Made by a program: the position numbers and the translations under genes
From: Glandiceps talaboti
Taxonomy: Eukaryota; Hemichordata; Enteropneusta; Spengelidae
NCBI RefSeq assembly: GCF_964340395.1
Contig: NC_135569.1
Span: 3,362,540-3,426,539, forward strand
Direction of reading: 5' to 3'
Length of the DNA stretch: 64,000 bases
The notes under the pieces: model-generated
Database searches by the model: none
Told to the model about the DNA's origin: nothing
The model's input: only the letters and a program-made list of their open reading frames with translations
Shown here: positions 51,831-64,000 of the stretch, in pieces
Numbering within the stretch: the stretch's first letter is position 1
Layout of the letters: each line of letters opens with the position of its first letter

Positions 51831-52149
51831 GAAGGAATTGTGGGTAAAATTCTGCATTTTTGCAATGTTTCGTTCAAATATCAATTCAATTATAAAATGG
51901 AATCGCCCCAGCACAAATTAACACATTTAATTAAAATCAAATTAGTCTATTTACGTCACACTGTTGTTCTCTTTTGGTAATATGTTAACACTAACAGAGG
52001 GCGGTCTGTTTAGATTGACCTTTGACCCTGAAATGAAAAGGATTATTGTGAAGGACGAGTGACGTATATATCGGACACAACCTTGCCAAGGCCTAGCCTA
52101 TGTTCGTGTTCCTAAACATTTCAAAGAGATCACTAAACTATTTTGCAAT
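51831..52149. promoter_or_regulatory. Probable bidirectional promoter, mS38 and AGTRAP-like gene
   Basis: The candidate mS38 first exon points left and the AGTRAP-like start codon at 52150 points right, with about 320-340 bp between them. No TATA box is obvious in either direction. The inference rests on divergent geometry and the YY1-like motif. Confidence 0.45.
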
Positions 52150-55100
52150 ATGATGCCGAAAATACCACTCAAGGTAAAGTCGTCATGATTTTATGCTAAC
52201 AGAATAACTAAATGCAAAACATATTTTTATAAAAACGAGAGTGATCGTCGCCATATCGAACGAAAAACAAATATATTCTGTTAGCTGTGTTTTAAAAACA
52301 GACGGTCCATTGTTAAAATACAATGTTACTCAGGTTGCAAATTTTCGAGTAACATATTTCAATTTCTCTAACTGTATATATTCTTATTTTTTCAGGCTAT
52401 TGTGCTTGTACATTTTGTTTTAACAGTCTGGTAAGTACATAATATATATATCATCTATGTCACTGTCTGTGTATATGTCTGTAGTATAGTACGTCATGTA
52501 TATATGTATATATGTTATATATGTCAGGCATTGTATATACGTAAGTCACATGCATGTTGACTAATGTCTGAACCGGGAGACTGACTAATGTATTTGCACT
52601 ATAGTGTAATTCTTGAGAGTGAAACTAGAGTGTGAAGCCCATAAACGTTGGAAATCAATTCATAGCAACCCATTTTTGGGCCCCTAATGTATGTAATGAT
52701 GTATATATTTTAACCTGACTTCTCTGTGCTAGATTTTTGAATGTGGTTGACACAGACATGCAAAGTCAATGTTGACATGTGCATAGCTGTGTTTTTGCTA
52801 AGATTGAGGATTGCTAGTAACAGAAGGGGGAAATTGCTAAACCTTGCACCATTATTTTGACGGGGAACCCTTGTAAAATAATTGGGGAACTCAGGTAGAT
52901 TTTACCTTTTTTTATCAACCATTTAAAAACACTGTACATCATATATTACATTTAATTCTTTATGATGAAATATAATTTCCAAAAAGTAACAACCAAAATA
53001 AAAATATGATTTGTATTTCCAGAGGCTATTTATTTATTCACTTTTTTTACTTTCTGTTTAAATATAGTTCAAATCATTGTTTAAGAATAAGAAATAAATA
53101 AGAAGTCACAATTCTCAGTACCTGCAATAAAATTTAATTACCTCATTTTTGAGCTAGAGGGGCAAAACAAAACAAGAAGGTTAACTTATTCTCATGCCCT
53201 CATATGGTAATGCATGTGTCGAGCTTGGATCAGACACTATAGTGTTCAAGACTGTATGAATGCCTGAATTTCAGGACTATATGAATGCCTGAATTTCAGG
53301 ACTGTATGAATGCCTGAATTTCAGGACTGTATACATGCCTGATTTTCAGGACTGTATGAATGCCTGAATTTCAGGACTGTATGAATGCCTGAATTTCAGG
53401 ACTGTATGCATGCCTGAATTTCAGGACTGTATGAATGCCTGAATTTCAGGACTGTATACATGTAGTCTGAATTTAAGTACTCTATGAGTGTCTGAATTTA
53501 AGGACATTATGAATGCCTGAATTTCAGAACTGTATAGCCTGCTGCATGCCTGAATGTCTGAATTTAAGGACTTTTATGAATGCCTGTATTTAAGGACTTT
53601 ATGAATGCCTGAATTTAAGGACTTTTATGAATGCCTGTATTTAACTTAGGACTTTATGAATGCCTGAATTTAAGGACTTTATGAATGCCCGTATTTAAGG
53701 ACTTTATGATTAAGGACATTATGAATGCCTGAATTTAAGGACTTTGTGATTAAGGACATTATAAATGCCTGAATTTAAAGACTTTGTGAATGCCTGAATT
53801 TAAGGACTTTGTGATTAAGGACATTATGAATGCCTGAATTGAAGGACTTTGTGATTAAGGACATTATGAATGTCTGAATTTCTGGACTGTATGTCTGAAA
53901 TTCAGGACTGTAACAATGTCTGACTTTCAGGACTGTACATTTGTATGCATGTCTAGATTTCAGCCTTGTGTGTATAAATATAATCCTGACCTGTATTCAA
54001 AGAGCAGTAAACAATAGTAAAGCTGTGATCTAGCTGCAGCTCTGTACTGCCAAATGACTGCAGGAATTTGGTTTTGTATTTCATGGGATTCTGTTATATT
54101 GATTTATAGGGCAGTCCAGGCAAGCTGGATAACACCGAGTTATGCGTACATGAATTTCTTTGTACTTGCTGTCGGCTTGTGGGCAGTGGCAGCTAAAGAA
54201 TCAGTAGACTCAATATTAATGGTAAGTAGATGGCATGACACTGATTTCAACACATGCAAATTACTCCTCCACCCACCCCTCACCCCTCACCCCTGTGACG
54301 TAAGACGGTGGTGGAGGTTCATTAGGGTTACTAATTATTATTATTATAGACTTTAATTCGGACAGCGACGTCCATATAAATATATGTTACAGAAAAGCTA
54401 CATGACTGATGTTCTTAAATATAAGAATCTTAACATATAAAGTAAACAAAAAGTAACTTGTCCCATAATTCCACCATATGGGATCTGAAATACAGTAAAT
54501 CACGTGTACATCTAATTATGCTGTTACAACTTACTGAAAGTCGTCTTCTCAAACTAAACACTTGCTTTCTCATCAGGGCATCAAACGTATACATCCTATT
54601 CGATATGAACATAGATATATTGATTTGTAATTTGCATATGCCTATTGTTCTTTATATGCAGTGACCGATTTGCATATTTACTGATAGTACCCAAAGTATA
54701 CACAACAATTAGTTTGTAATTTGCATATATTTGTGTACATAATTATATATTTGTTTATCATTTTCCACTTTTTTTACTACTATTCTGCAAATATTTCTAT
54801 TTATCATCATGTTATACTGATAATTCGATACTGTGTGTTTTTTTTCTTCCTGTAGTTCCTGGTTTTCATGTTTGTCAGTATAATCCTGGATATGATAATG
54901 ATAGGCATCTACTATTCCAAAGGCTTTCATGCATACGCGAATAACTTATCTGAGTTCCGCTTCAGTGCTGGAATGGCTATATTGAATCTACTACTCAAGC
55001 CATTGACGTGTGTGCTATTGTACCACCAATATAGGGAACGTGGTGGTGATTACGGCATGGGTTTACCAAGCTCCAATGATGGTGGTGGTGGCGGTGGTGG

Positions 55101-55206
55101 TGGCTATGAAAACATTGACCAACCAATACCAAGTAACAGCCAGGTAGAAGCTGCACACCCTCATTCTTCAATCCATGATGTTAGTAAATCACCTCTGCCA
55201 GAGTAA
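52150..55206 (+). CDS. AGTRAP: AGTRAP-like multi-pass membrane protein, four exons
   Basis: Matches type-1 angiotensin II receptor-associated protein, which in mammals binds the AT1 receptor tail and promotes its internalisation. The role in an animal without that receptor is unknown. Exons 52150-52173, 52396-52430, 54110-54221 and 54856-55206 join in phase to 173 residues (human 159). Family signatures, in order: LK-I-L-HF-LT-W in the first membrane segment (8-20); Y-Y-NF--LAVGLWAVA--ESVDSI (31-55), like the human YAWANF...LGVWAVAQRDSIDAI; a third hydrophobic segment ending LDM--IGIYY (58-77); and GMAILNLLLKPL with YHQYRERGG (96-121), nearly identical to human GMAILSLLLKPL...YRERGG. The cytoplasmic tail has eight consecutive glycines from a GGT/GGC run. 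Intron 2 contains a 25-bp minisatellite. Confidence 0.92.
53225..53960. repeat. About 25-bp minisatellite in AGTRAP intron 2
   Basis: Unit gaatgcctgaatttcaggac plus tgtat; later units change to gaatttaaggactttatgaa and gain gattaaggacatta insertions. About 28 units. Confidence 0.9.
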
Positions 55207-55650
55207 TGACTTGGCTGTTATCCTTGTATTCCTGCTTGGTCCTACCTACCAAGGTTTGGAAGATCCAGGCTTACTTTGAACCTACCTCTCCAAAGTTTGT
55301 ACTTTCCCATTTCACTCCCACTTTCCCATCTCATTCCATGTTACCATCTCCATTCCCAAATATATTTAATCCCATTCTCTCCAAATGTATTCCGTAATTG
55401 ACATATTCCCAGCTTTACTTTTATTCCATGCTGTCCACATTTCTTCCTTCCCAACATATTTCCATGCATAACCTCTGTCTTCCCACTATTTACAACACCT
55501 AGATATCACCTCCATTAAAGAATATTTCAACTTTTCTGTTGTCAAACCCAAAAAAACTGAACCACACTTAATATCTGGAAATTAAGACAAATTCATAATA
55601 TAGAGGAAAAGTCCTCAAAGGGCCTCAAAATTAAAATACACAAGAAATTG
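55207..55650 (+). other. AGTRAP 3' UTR, C/T-rich first part
   Basis: Pyrimidine-rich sequence with repeated ttcccat phrases follows the stop, up to the first AATAAA. Confidence 0.5.
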
Positions 55651-55651
55651 A

Positions 55652-55657
55652 AATAAA
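55652..55657 (+). terminator. Candidate AGTRAP polyadenylation signal
   Basis: The first AATAAA downstream of the AGTRAP stop, about 450 bp away. A second lies at 56516-56521, beyond the SINE. Which one is used cannot be told from the sequence. Confidence 0.35.
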
Positions 55658-55852
55658 TCAGAATGTGAGTACAAGTTGTATTTTCATAAGGTTGGGCTAA
55701 GAAGTAAAACTTATTATAATTATTTAAAAGTGGCACAAACTGAGTTTATAAACTTTTACTTAAGTGAAAATATTTGAATCTAAAACTTCAATTAAACTAT
55801 TCAATATATAATATAGTTTTAATGTTGAAGAATGCCTTCTATTGCATTGTGG

Positions 55853-56198
55853 AGTCATGATGGGTGAATGGTTAGCGTGACCGGCTTGGAATCTACAGGT
55901 TGCAGGTTCGAACCCTGTCACTGCCCTCTGTTTGTTTCTGAGTGGCTAAAGTCCTTGGCAGCTGTGCCTCAGTCAACCCAGCTGTATAATTGGGGACCTG
56001 GTAGGATGTAGGTTGCAATGTGAAGGCTTTAATCCTATGCGCTTTTAAATGGCTACAATGGATTGTATGCTCCCTAGGGAGTTGAGGAAGGGTAAAAGGG
56101 CCGTTGTGCCGTTCTGAATCGAGCCAGGGGTAATAATTATAAAGCGCTTTGTGCATGGCGTGGGAAAGCACTATATAAGAACTAAACATTATTATCAC
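55853..56198 (+). mobile_element. tRNA-derived SINE
   Basis: The head is tRNA-like, with an A-box-like tgggtgaatgg near 55861 and a perfect B box GGTTCGAACCC at 55905-55915. A body of about 200 bp follows, then a conserved-looking 3' segment (ataaagcgctttgtgc and agcactatataagaac) and a short ATT tail. Similar 3' ends occur in deeply conserved animal SINE superfamilies (V-, Deu- or Nin-type); I cannot choose among them. Confidence 0.82.
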
Positions 56199-56199
56199 A

Positions 56200-59100
56200 A
56201 TTGTCTTCATGTATTGTAAAAACAGTTATTTGCATAGGAAGGATTTCCGCAACATTTGCATATACAAAAAATGACATGATCAGATGATTTGTAAGTTATA
56301 CATTGACACAAGATTTGTATTGAGTTTAATCAAAATTGCAAATGATGGTTAAAGTATGCTTCACTACATAAAATACTGTGAGTACCTTTTAAATATACAC
56401 TAAAAGTTACACCAAAATTGTATAAACTCAGCTTGTGCTCCTTCAAGGTTTGACAATGAATAATTATTATATTATATAGTGAATGAATGAAACTGAAGAC
56501 ATGGTAATTATACCAAATAAAGATGTGTATTGATTATTGTGTTAAACAGTGGAGGCCTCACAGCCATAACGCAATCATAAGATAATTATTGAAATTATTG
56601 GTATCTCACTCTTCCTTGTGGAAGATAGATTTTATGTGATTTTGTCATCATATGTGTTAGTCTCTGAGATACAGACATTTGTGCCATGCTGAGCCAGCAC
56701 TCATTGTTAACAAACCTGATAGGGCTGAACAACATGACTTATCTTACAGTCTAGAATTTAACAAAACTAAAAAGGCAATAAGTCCCTTATTCTATTCTCC
56801 AGCTATTTCATTATGTCTGATTCATAGGTTTTATTAGCCAGGAATAATATATAACAATGAGGATATTTACCTGTGTTGTTGTCTGTAGTGATATAAATTG
56901 ATGTTTGTTTGTTTGTTTGTTTGTTTGTTTGTTTGTTTGTTTGTTTACTCAATGTCAATATTATAAAATTTATTAAAATGTTATTGTTGACACAAATATC
57001 AACTAGGATTCTATAAATAGGGCATAAGATTATAATAGTTGTGTCATTGTATTTCACTCACCATATAGTGAATATATGATATATATGTAATGGAGTGAAT
57101 TTGATATGTCTAAATATCTTACATGGAATAGACAAGCATGGTGTAATACCTAACTCAAAAAAGCCACAATAATCAGAGTATCTTATCAGCATATTATTAA
57201 TTTTTGTCATTAAAAACAAGTTGTATAGTAGTGAACATAACATTTATATTTGATATTGTGGATAGCTTTATATTGATGATATGCAGGTCAACTCTATAGA
57301 AAGTCTCAGTTGCCCAGACTCATTGGGGGGGGGGGGGGGTTCTCACGTAGCAGCTACCACCTCACAGAGAGTCTGAGAAAATAGTAAACAAAATTTATGT
57401 GACTGGCTTCTGCTTTTGATTGGGACAAATGGCACTGCCAAGAAGGGGATGCCAATAGTAATCCCTGGAAATTTAAGTTCCTGTGTCACATCTTTGATAG
57501 TCTGCAGCAATAGATACCTGTTAATTTCAAATAATGTAATTTTATAAAATGCAATCTACAGCTATATTTGCATGATTCATGCATACTAACCAAAAGTGGA
57601 AGCTACATAAATTATGTTAGCTATTTCCCCAGACTCTGTGGCAGTATAGTAGCCATTAAGCTCAAGCCCCAGTGATGAGTCTGGATAATAGGGACTATTT
57701 ATAGAATGCTGCATCATTGAAGTGGAATTGTATGGCCATTCCTACAAATCTGACCAGTCTTCAACTTACTACTGTGGAAAGCAAGCTAACAGCAAACTAT
57801 GACAGACACAAACTAAAACTTTTGTTGTTGTATGTGGTAGATTACTCAAGGAGGTGATATGGGTGCCTTGGTTCTGTTCATATTATCACTCTGTAATCAT
57901 ATTATGGATGTAGCACACACTAAGCACCCTTATATGGGCATATCATATGATTTGCTTCCAAATATGGGCACTGCATGCAGTATGCCTTGACATATGGATG
58001 TAGTACACTCTAAGCATCTTTATATGGGCATAGCTCAATATGCCTCATAATGGATGCAGTACATCCTAATATGGTAACATGTGTAAAGCACCTTAATATG
58101 GGCATAGTGTACTTCCTTATAAGGGTGTAGCATTGTTATATCCTAGATGTAATATCTAAATCTCCATATATGGACTTCACTAAGACTTAAAAAGGGCACA
58201 GTTTTATCTTTATCATATTAGAGTAACTTTTATCCCTATTTTGAAAGAAAATAGACAATAATATAATGTATTTGTCATCCTCAGATTGGGTAACATACAC
58301 TACATCAAATGTTTTCAAAAATCCATCATGTTTGCAAAATATTCCATGTTCATTTGAATGTATATCTGCTTCTTTTAGCATTTATCTAATCTATTGGCAT
58401 ATTTTGAATAGTGTCATTAAAATATCCAGTTGAAAGCTAATATCACAACATACTACATGTCTGGTTTTAATCATTATAGCATAAAAACTGATATATATAA
58501 AGTCATGAAATAGTTTGTAAAAGTCATTTCAATTTGCCATATTTATGTGAATCAATTCTCACTTTTGTTTCTTTTTATTTTTTTTTCTTTCTCTCTGCAT
58601 TATGTTATGTTCATGGTTTGAAGAAATACTGAGTGGTGAACCAAGCCTGTCCTATCCCTTGCTGCTTGTTATGTATACCAGTTCTAGTGTATTCATCTTT
58701 CCAACTTATTTACTCTCAATGTCTCTAGGTAATCACGTTTTGTTTTCATTTCCCAACTGTATTGAAGACCCAGTAGCTGTAACCTTTCCGTTATTTTTAC
58801 GCATTGAAAAATATATCAAACAAACCGTCACCACAGAATAGATCAATTAAAATATTATTCTCCAATATTGTTCTTCATTCAGCCAAGGAAAATACGACTG
58901 ACCAATAGTCGATTTTCCCAAGATGCATTGTGTAAGAGGACATCGCTTATCTTGATTTCGAGCAATGTGTCCAGTTACATAAAAACACAGGTTGACGTGA
59001 TGTACAACAACCAGGGTATATAATCCTTATTTTCTGTCCAAATACAATAACTTGGCTTGTGCATGGTATAACCTCTCTAATTAGCTATAAACTAGTCTAC

Positions 59101-60290
59101 TAGTCATTGATGGTGCTGTGTACACTGGATTGATGTCCATGTGTAAACAGCTACAGGTACAGCTCAATGGCTTCTTGATCAATACATAGTAAATTTGTTG
59201 GATGCTGATAGTGATTGATTACGAAGTAAACAATCATTATGCTTCTATGAAAAATTAATCAAAATTAAGACCAAATTTGTTTCAATGGGGTGGTGCATTG
59301 GACAGTTGTAACTAACACTACTGGGTTTTCATTACTGGATATAACCAGCTTTCCTCCTTTACCATTACGGCATTGTCATTTTGTTTTTATAAAAACCTAG
59401 TCTGTCTACAACACTGATCTGTGACTATGATAGCACTCAACTCCACTCAGCTTCTTATAGAAACATGCATCAAGTGGGTATATGATTTGAAAATATTCAC
59501 ATGCTCTGATTGGTTGCAGTGGGGAGTGATTACATATGTCAGACTGATTATTCAAATGAAGTCATTATGTAAATGTACATGTGTAACTGCAACCCTCCTA
59601 CAAGTACCAAATGCATCAAGTGTGATAATTTACATGTAATTTACATGTAATACTATATTAAGTCAATTTAAATATACAAATATTCCAATATCGGCTTTTT
59701 GGGATGTGGCTATTAAACTTAATCAGTTAGAATGGCTAGCAAGCATTATCATAGTTACAGATCAGTGATGTAGACAGACTACCACCCACCAAATAGTTAA
59801 TGTTTTTGTATTCATATTCATATTTGTATCCTATCTTTTCATAAAATGAATGGTTATTTTTGTATGATACTTTCATTTGAGGTTGAAGTATTTTGTATAT
59901 TTTTTTTTGGTAATTTTTTTGTATTTTTATGTTTTCTGACCCAGACATGTAATGTCATGCTTACATACTATGTACTTACGGTATATTAATAATTACACAA
60001 TTAAAATCAAAGTCGAAAAACATTTAATACACAAACTCAATAAATATAAAACGTTTGAAGCAACAAATACATTCAAATGAGATCACTGATAATTTGAATG
60101 TATACAAAAAGGAAAATTCTGTAAAAAGATGCAAAAAGTACAAGTATCACATTATTGGAGATTTAGATAGAGATTTTTACACAGTGGTTAAAAATTTAGT
60201 GAATGTGATTTTAGACAATAATTTGACATGAAATAGTAAATTTATGTATGTGTAAGGAGTAATGTCCTAAAATATACTTACATGTATCAT
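56200..60290. other. Intergenic or intronic, no gene recognised
   Basis: Contains a GTTT microsatellite (56,904-56,945), a poly-G tract (57,324-57,340), a loose repeat of atatgggcatag-type phrases at 57,900-58,130 and a family B MITE half at 58,855-58,920. The open frames at 58.6, 59.4 and 59.8 kb match no family I know. Confidence 0.5.
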
Positions 60291-60292
60291 TT

Positions 60293-60814
60293 AAAGGTGC
60301 TCTAACTACAACTGGAATATAGTTTGAAATGGTTTGGCTAGATATACTGACTCAAGCCTCGAATTTAACTTTTGGGCTTGTAGTCAATTTATTCAAGTGA
60401 ACTGTTTGAGCTACATTTCTATTGATTTCCATTGGTCTAACAGACTACCATATTATACATTAGGTAGTCAAGATACAATGTTTGGTAGTCTAGATACAAA
60501 GATTGGTCTATGTGCCCTCAACTACTGCCAATTTCAGCCCTGTTGACTTACTCATAACTATTGTACACCTTCAGCAGTATTGAACCACCTGTGGGTAAAT
60601 GTATCTGTTTGTCAGTACACATAGTATGGTGCAATATAGCCAATCAAATTGGGTATTCACACATCACTATTTCAATTTATTACTATACTGCTTACAGATA
60701 AAACAGACCTAAAGTTGACATGTACAATGTCTAATTATTGGTATTTTAGCAATTTTCAATGAATATATTGTTCTGATTGCAATAAATACCAGCCCAGTTA
60801 CAGCTAGTGCACCT
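60293..60814. mobile_element. Family A MITE, full copy
   Basis: Left aaaggtgctctaactacaac, right its near complement (ccagttacagctagtgcacct). 522 bp, no coding capacity. It shares cacctgtgggtaaa and tacaatgtctaattattgg with the copies at 1.1, 8.0 and 10.8 kb. Non-autonomous DNA element. Confidence 0.78.
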
Positions 60815-63490
60815 GTAATGTATATCCTTATATCATTAAAACCGGTACAACTCAATATATTTTACATATCGTAAGATTACACCAAACATCGATCATTTCC
60901 CGGTGTAGATCAATTTACTGTTAGCAGCCATGACATATACATATATTTCTTAGAATTTCAACTCCAAGTTTTCTCCACATTTTTTGGTACATACACATTT
61001 TGAGATAAAGTTTTTTGTAGACAGTGTTATATTTTAATTTTGATCTCGGTTTAAAATTCCACATTTGTCAACTTAGCATAATATTTAGATTTTCTTGTGA
61101 CTTTTCCTAGAATAGAATTTATGAATATATATCCACATAAATTGGTACCATTTGTCAGACCTTAGCATGAGGTGTCAGTCTTCAGATATTTAAAAAAAAA
61201 CACAAGTAAAGGATTAAGAACAGATTTTGTGGCCATGGCTTTAACAAATACCTTTCTAAACTCATTCAGCATCAGTGATATTAGATTTTCATTATTACTT
61301 GTACAAATCATGGAAAGTCCTGTGTTTATGGTATACAAGACGTGATAGAACCATAGACCCTGCACGAAAGGTTCTATGATAGAACTGACATTATAAACCG
61401 TGAAGGGATGCATTCAAATTACTGACACAAATTATTCATATAATATAATGGGGCCGGTGGCCTAATAAACTGAATAAGCTAAACATAACTGACACAAAAT
61501 ACTGAAAATTATGTTCATCAAATTTAAGACACTTCAACAAAATAACACAAATCAATTAAAGGAGAAGTGAAGTGTAGCTGCAACTTTCATTAAGGCTGTT
61601 TTAAAACAAAGAAATGCATTTTAGTGATGGTTATCTTTTTTAAAAGAAAAAGAAAAGAACAGAATTTGGATTTTTCCAGACCACATGCAATGGAGCTCTC
61701 TCAGTTGGAGCTTCATTTTGCATATATGTTGCCATTTGTTTTGTTCATTCTTATGCTTTTAGTGCTCATTAGCATATCTGACTTCTCAGACCTTGTTTTA
61801 AATAAGGATATGCTAATCAAGCTACAAAAAGCAAAAAATAAAAACAAAATATATATGTCAGCTTCTGCTACATTCTAAGTTATACATAATCTCTTTGAAA
61901 GAAAAGGTTGAATCTCAGCAATTTTTAGAATAGAAATCTTAAATTAATCAAATTTAGCAAAATATTTTAATTTTTACTGATGAGAGGGAAAGTTCATTTT
62001 AACAACAAAATGGAAGATAGCTGGTACAATGTATGTGTATACAAGAAAAAAGTAAAATGTGGTATTTGCTAGACTCTTAAAGTTGTAATTTGATTGATCA
62101 AGTTTGTATAGATTTGAAAATAAAAAAGACTTAAATCTTGGAAGACTGCAAAATCTCACATGATTGCATAACATTGTTTAATAATTTGATTAAAATGATG
62201 TTATGTAATCACATCAGATTTTGTAGTCATGCAAGATTTCAGTCTGTTTATTTGCAAATTGATAAAAAACACATCACAAATAAAATAATAAATCAAAATC
62301 ATGACTTTACCAGTTTAGGAATTTGCATATCATCATATGATGTCATCCTAATAGACAATATCACCATTACATTAGATTATAACTTTTATTCAAAAAATTC
62401 AAATTAATATCATCTACATGAAATTGTCATAAGTACTTGTGATTTCCTTTGTCTATCCAGATTTCTATTACCTCCACTCTGTGCCTAATATTATGTCCTA
62501 ACTTATCCACTTGTGGGCAACAATACACCTCATACAAGCTTTACAACAGGTAACAGTTAACTAAGGTGTTTTACTGCTTGTTATAGCATCCATATCATAT
62601 ACTTTAATTATCAGCCCAGTATGTGGTGTCTCTCAATGTAATCAATATGTTAACAACATTACTAGTACAAAGCACAAGTTAGTCAGAGAATGACTAGAGA
62701 GTAATCAATGTTACAAGATGTCTTGATCTCACTTAGAGCTATAGAACATTACAGTTGTGACACTTGATTACATTAATTAAGAGACGCTGAGCTGATAATT
62801 AAAGCAAGTGAAGTAGTATACTTTTACACTTGATATGGATGCTATAAATGATTGTGACAAGCAGAGAAATACTTAAGTTGACTGTTACCCTTTGTACTTT
62901 TATCATATGCCAGTTGGTAGCAATTCATCTTTGGACGTTTGTCCTACATACCAAAACTATTAACATTTAGATTCAATTCAATATATCATTACCAGCTTAT
63001 AATAATATCATGTCTTATCCTTTTATGGACATTTGGACATATGGATTTTTTCCGTCAGTAACTTTTAGAAGTTGACTCATTTTTCCACGGAATGTGACAT
63101 ACTAATAAGTCAATCATGGTGTTAATCTTAATGTGAATTATATGCAAATGAGTCAAAAATTAACAAGTATCTATGGCTAATGAGTGTTCCAATTGTGATT
63201 TTGATTGTAATATGTCATCTTAAATATTTGATCAGCTGACTGTATATGTGAATGTTTTGGTGATAATAGTAATAAGTAACAAACCAGTAGCCCGCTGACT
63301 AATATAAAAGTTTTAGTGATATTTATAATAAGTAACAAACTTGCTGACTGCAAATGTGAACATTTTATAGTGACCACAAAGTATGGATTTCAGTTGTTGT
63401 CACCTGTACTTGATTGTCTTTTATAACTGGTGTAATGTATTGCTTGAATGTAGAATACTGTTACTTTACATGAATCTTTATTTTACATGG
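60815..63490. other. AT-rich, no gene recognised
   Basis: A small inverted structure at 62,140-62,240 (aaatctcacatgattgcata against tatgtaatcacatcagattt) may be another MITE. The hydrophobic frame at 61.62-61.88 kb is unrecognised. Confidence 0.45.
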
Positions 63491-63494
63491 TACA

Positions 63495-63740
63495 CTGTAA
63501 ATCAACTGTTAGTCACATGATGGTCACATGATTTATGTTATCAACTGTTATGTCACATGATAGTCATGTGATCTGTTATCAACTATTAAGTTACATAAGT
63601 CACTTGACCTGTTATCAACTGTGAAGTCACATGATCTATATTATCAACTATTCTCACATGATAGTCACATGATCTATATTATCAATTATTCTGTCACATG
63701 ATAGTCACATGATCTATGTTATCAACTGCCTAGTTACATG
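63495..63740. repeat. About 40-bp imperfect repeat, 6 copies
   Basis: Units of gtcacatgatagtcacatga plus tctatattatcaactattc. catgatag-tcacatga is partly self-complementary. The last 260 bp hold nothing recognised. Confidence 0.75.
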
Positions 63741-64000
63741 ATTAAAATAACATCAAAACCTCAAAATTTGGTGTCTGGAACATCAAGCACTTCAAAAGAA
63801 ACATCAAAATTTACATCTTAGCTGTCATTTTATCCTTAATCCTATAAGAACTTGGTTTCTGTAACTCAATGTAGTTACACCCTGGATTTAGGGTATCAGG
63901 CTTTAATTCAAAGGGTGAATATTGGAGTAAAATGGTCAGAAAATCTATAACAGAACTAAAAAAGAACTGTCTGTCTTTGCAGATTAATGTTATCTTGTGA

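Noticed and set aside
54054-54356. Plus-strand frame beginning MTAGIWFCISW before AGTRAP exon 3
   Set aside because: The frame includes the intron end; the acceptor at 54109 gives the correct junction with exon 2.
55861-55933. A stand-alone tRNA gene
   Set aside because: The head does not close a full cloverleaf with a discriminator end, and a SINE body and tail follow directly.
58602-58841. 79-codon hydrophobic frame
   Set aside because: No recognisable motif, no flanking splice structure, and preceded by a T-rich tract that makes such frames common by chance.

Overview
This is a stretch of an animal nuclear genome: AT-rich, intron-dense and packed with short tandem repeats and small non-autonomous transposable elements. 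Four host genes can be read exon by exon with GT-AG introns. The protein set (a SHP2-type phosphatase with two C-terminal tyrosine motifs, a CDC42 GTPase, an AURKAIP1/mS38 mitoribosomal protein and an AGTRAP-like membrane protein) and the vertebrate-like exon lengths point to a slowly evolving marine invertebrate. A non-vertebrate deuterostome such as a lancelet, hemichordate or echinoderm, or a lophotrochozoan, would fit. I cannot fix the phylum from sequence alone.

Layout. 1-150: a CpG-bearing patch with a perfect CRE and two overlapping short open frames, probably the edge of another gene. 150-11,560: no recognisable gene; microsatellites, a 43-bp minisatellite and MITE copies. 11,563-36,295, minus strand: a complete PTPN11/SHP2 orthologue of about 15 coding exons, whose large introns (1 and 5) hold LINE fragments, MITEs and minisatellites. 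36,296-39,233: its promoter, then repeats and the probable CDC42 3' UTR. 39,234-42,110, minus strand: complete five-exon CDC42 coding sequence, with a likely non-coding first exon near 45.2 kb. 45.3-49.3 kb: intergenic, with a 46-48-bp minisatellite. 49,336-50,986, minus strand: mS38/AURKAIP1, whose non-coding first exon lies near 51.8 kb. 52,150-55,206, plus strand: AGTRAP-like gene, diverging from mS38 across about 340 bp. 55.2-64 kb: no recognisable gene; a tRNA-derived SINE and MITEs.

The genes do not form one pathway, although SHP2 and CDC42 are both cytoplasmic signalling proteins. The most unusual things are structural. Two perfect hairpin palindromes (95-bp arms with a single-base centre; 65-bp arms) each carry target-site-like direct repeats. 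A minisatellite has been built from the 3' end of CDC42 coding exon 1 together with its splice donor, and the tail of CDC42 exon 4 is also duplicated. The candidate terminal exon of SHP2 is present twice. CDC42, AURKAIP1 and AGTRAP are adjacent here and all lie on human 1p36. I saw no virus-derived element, CRISPR array or prokaryotic feature.
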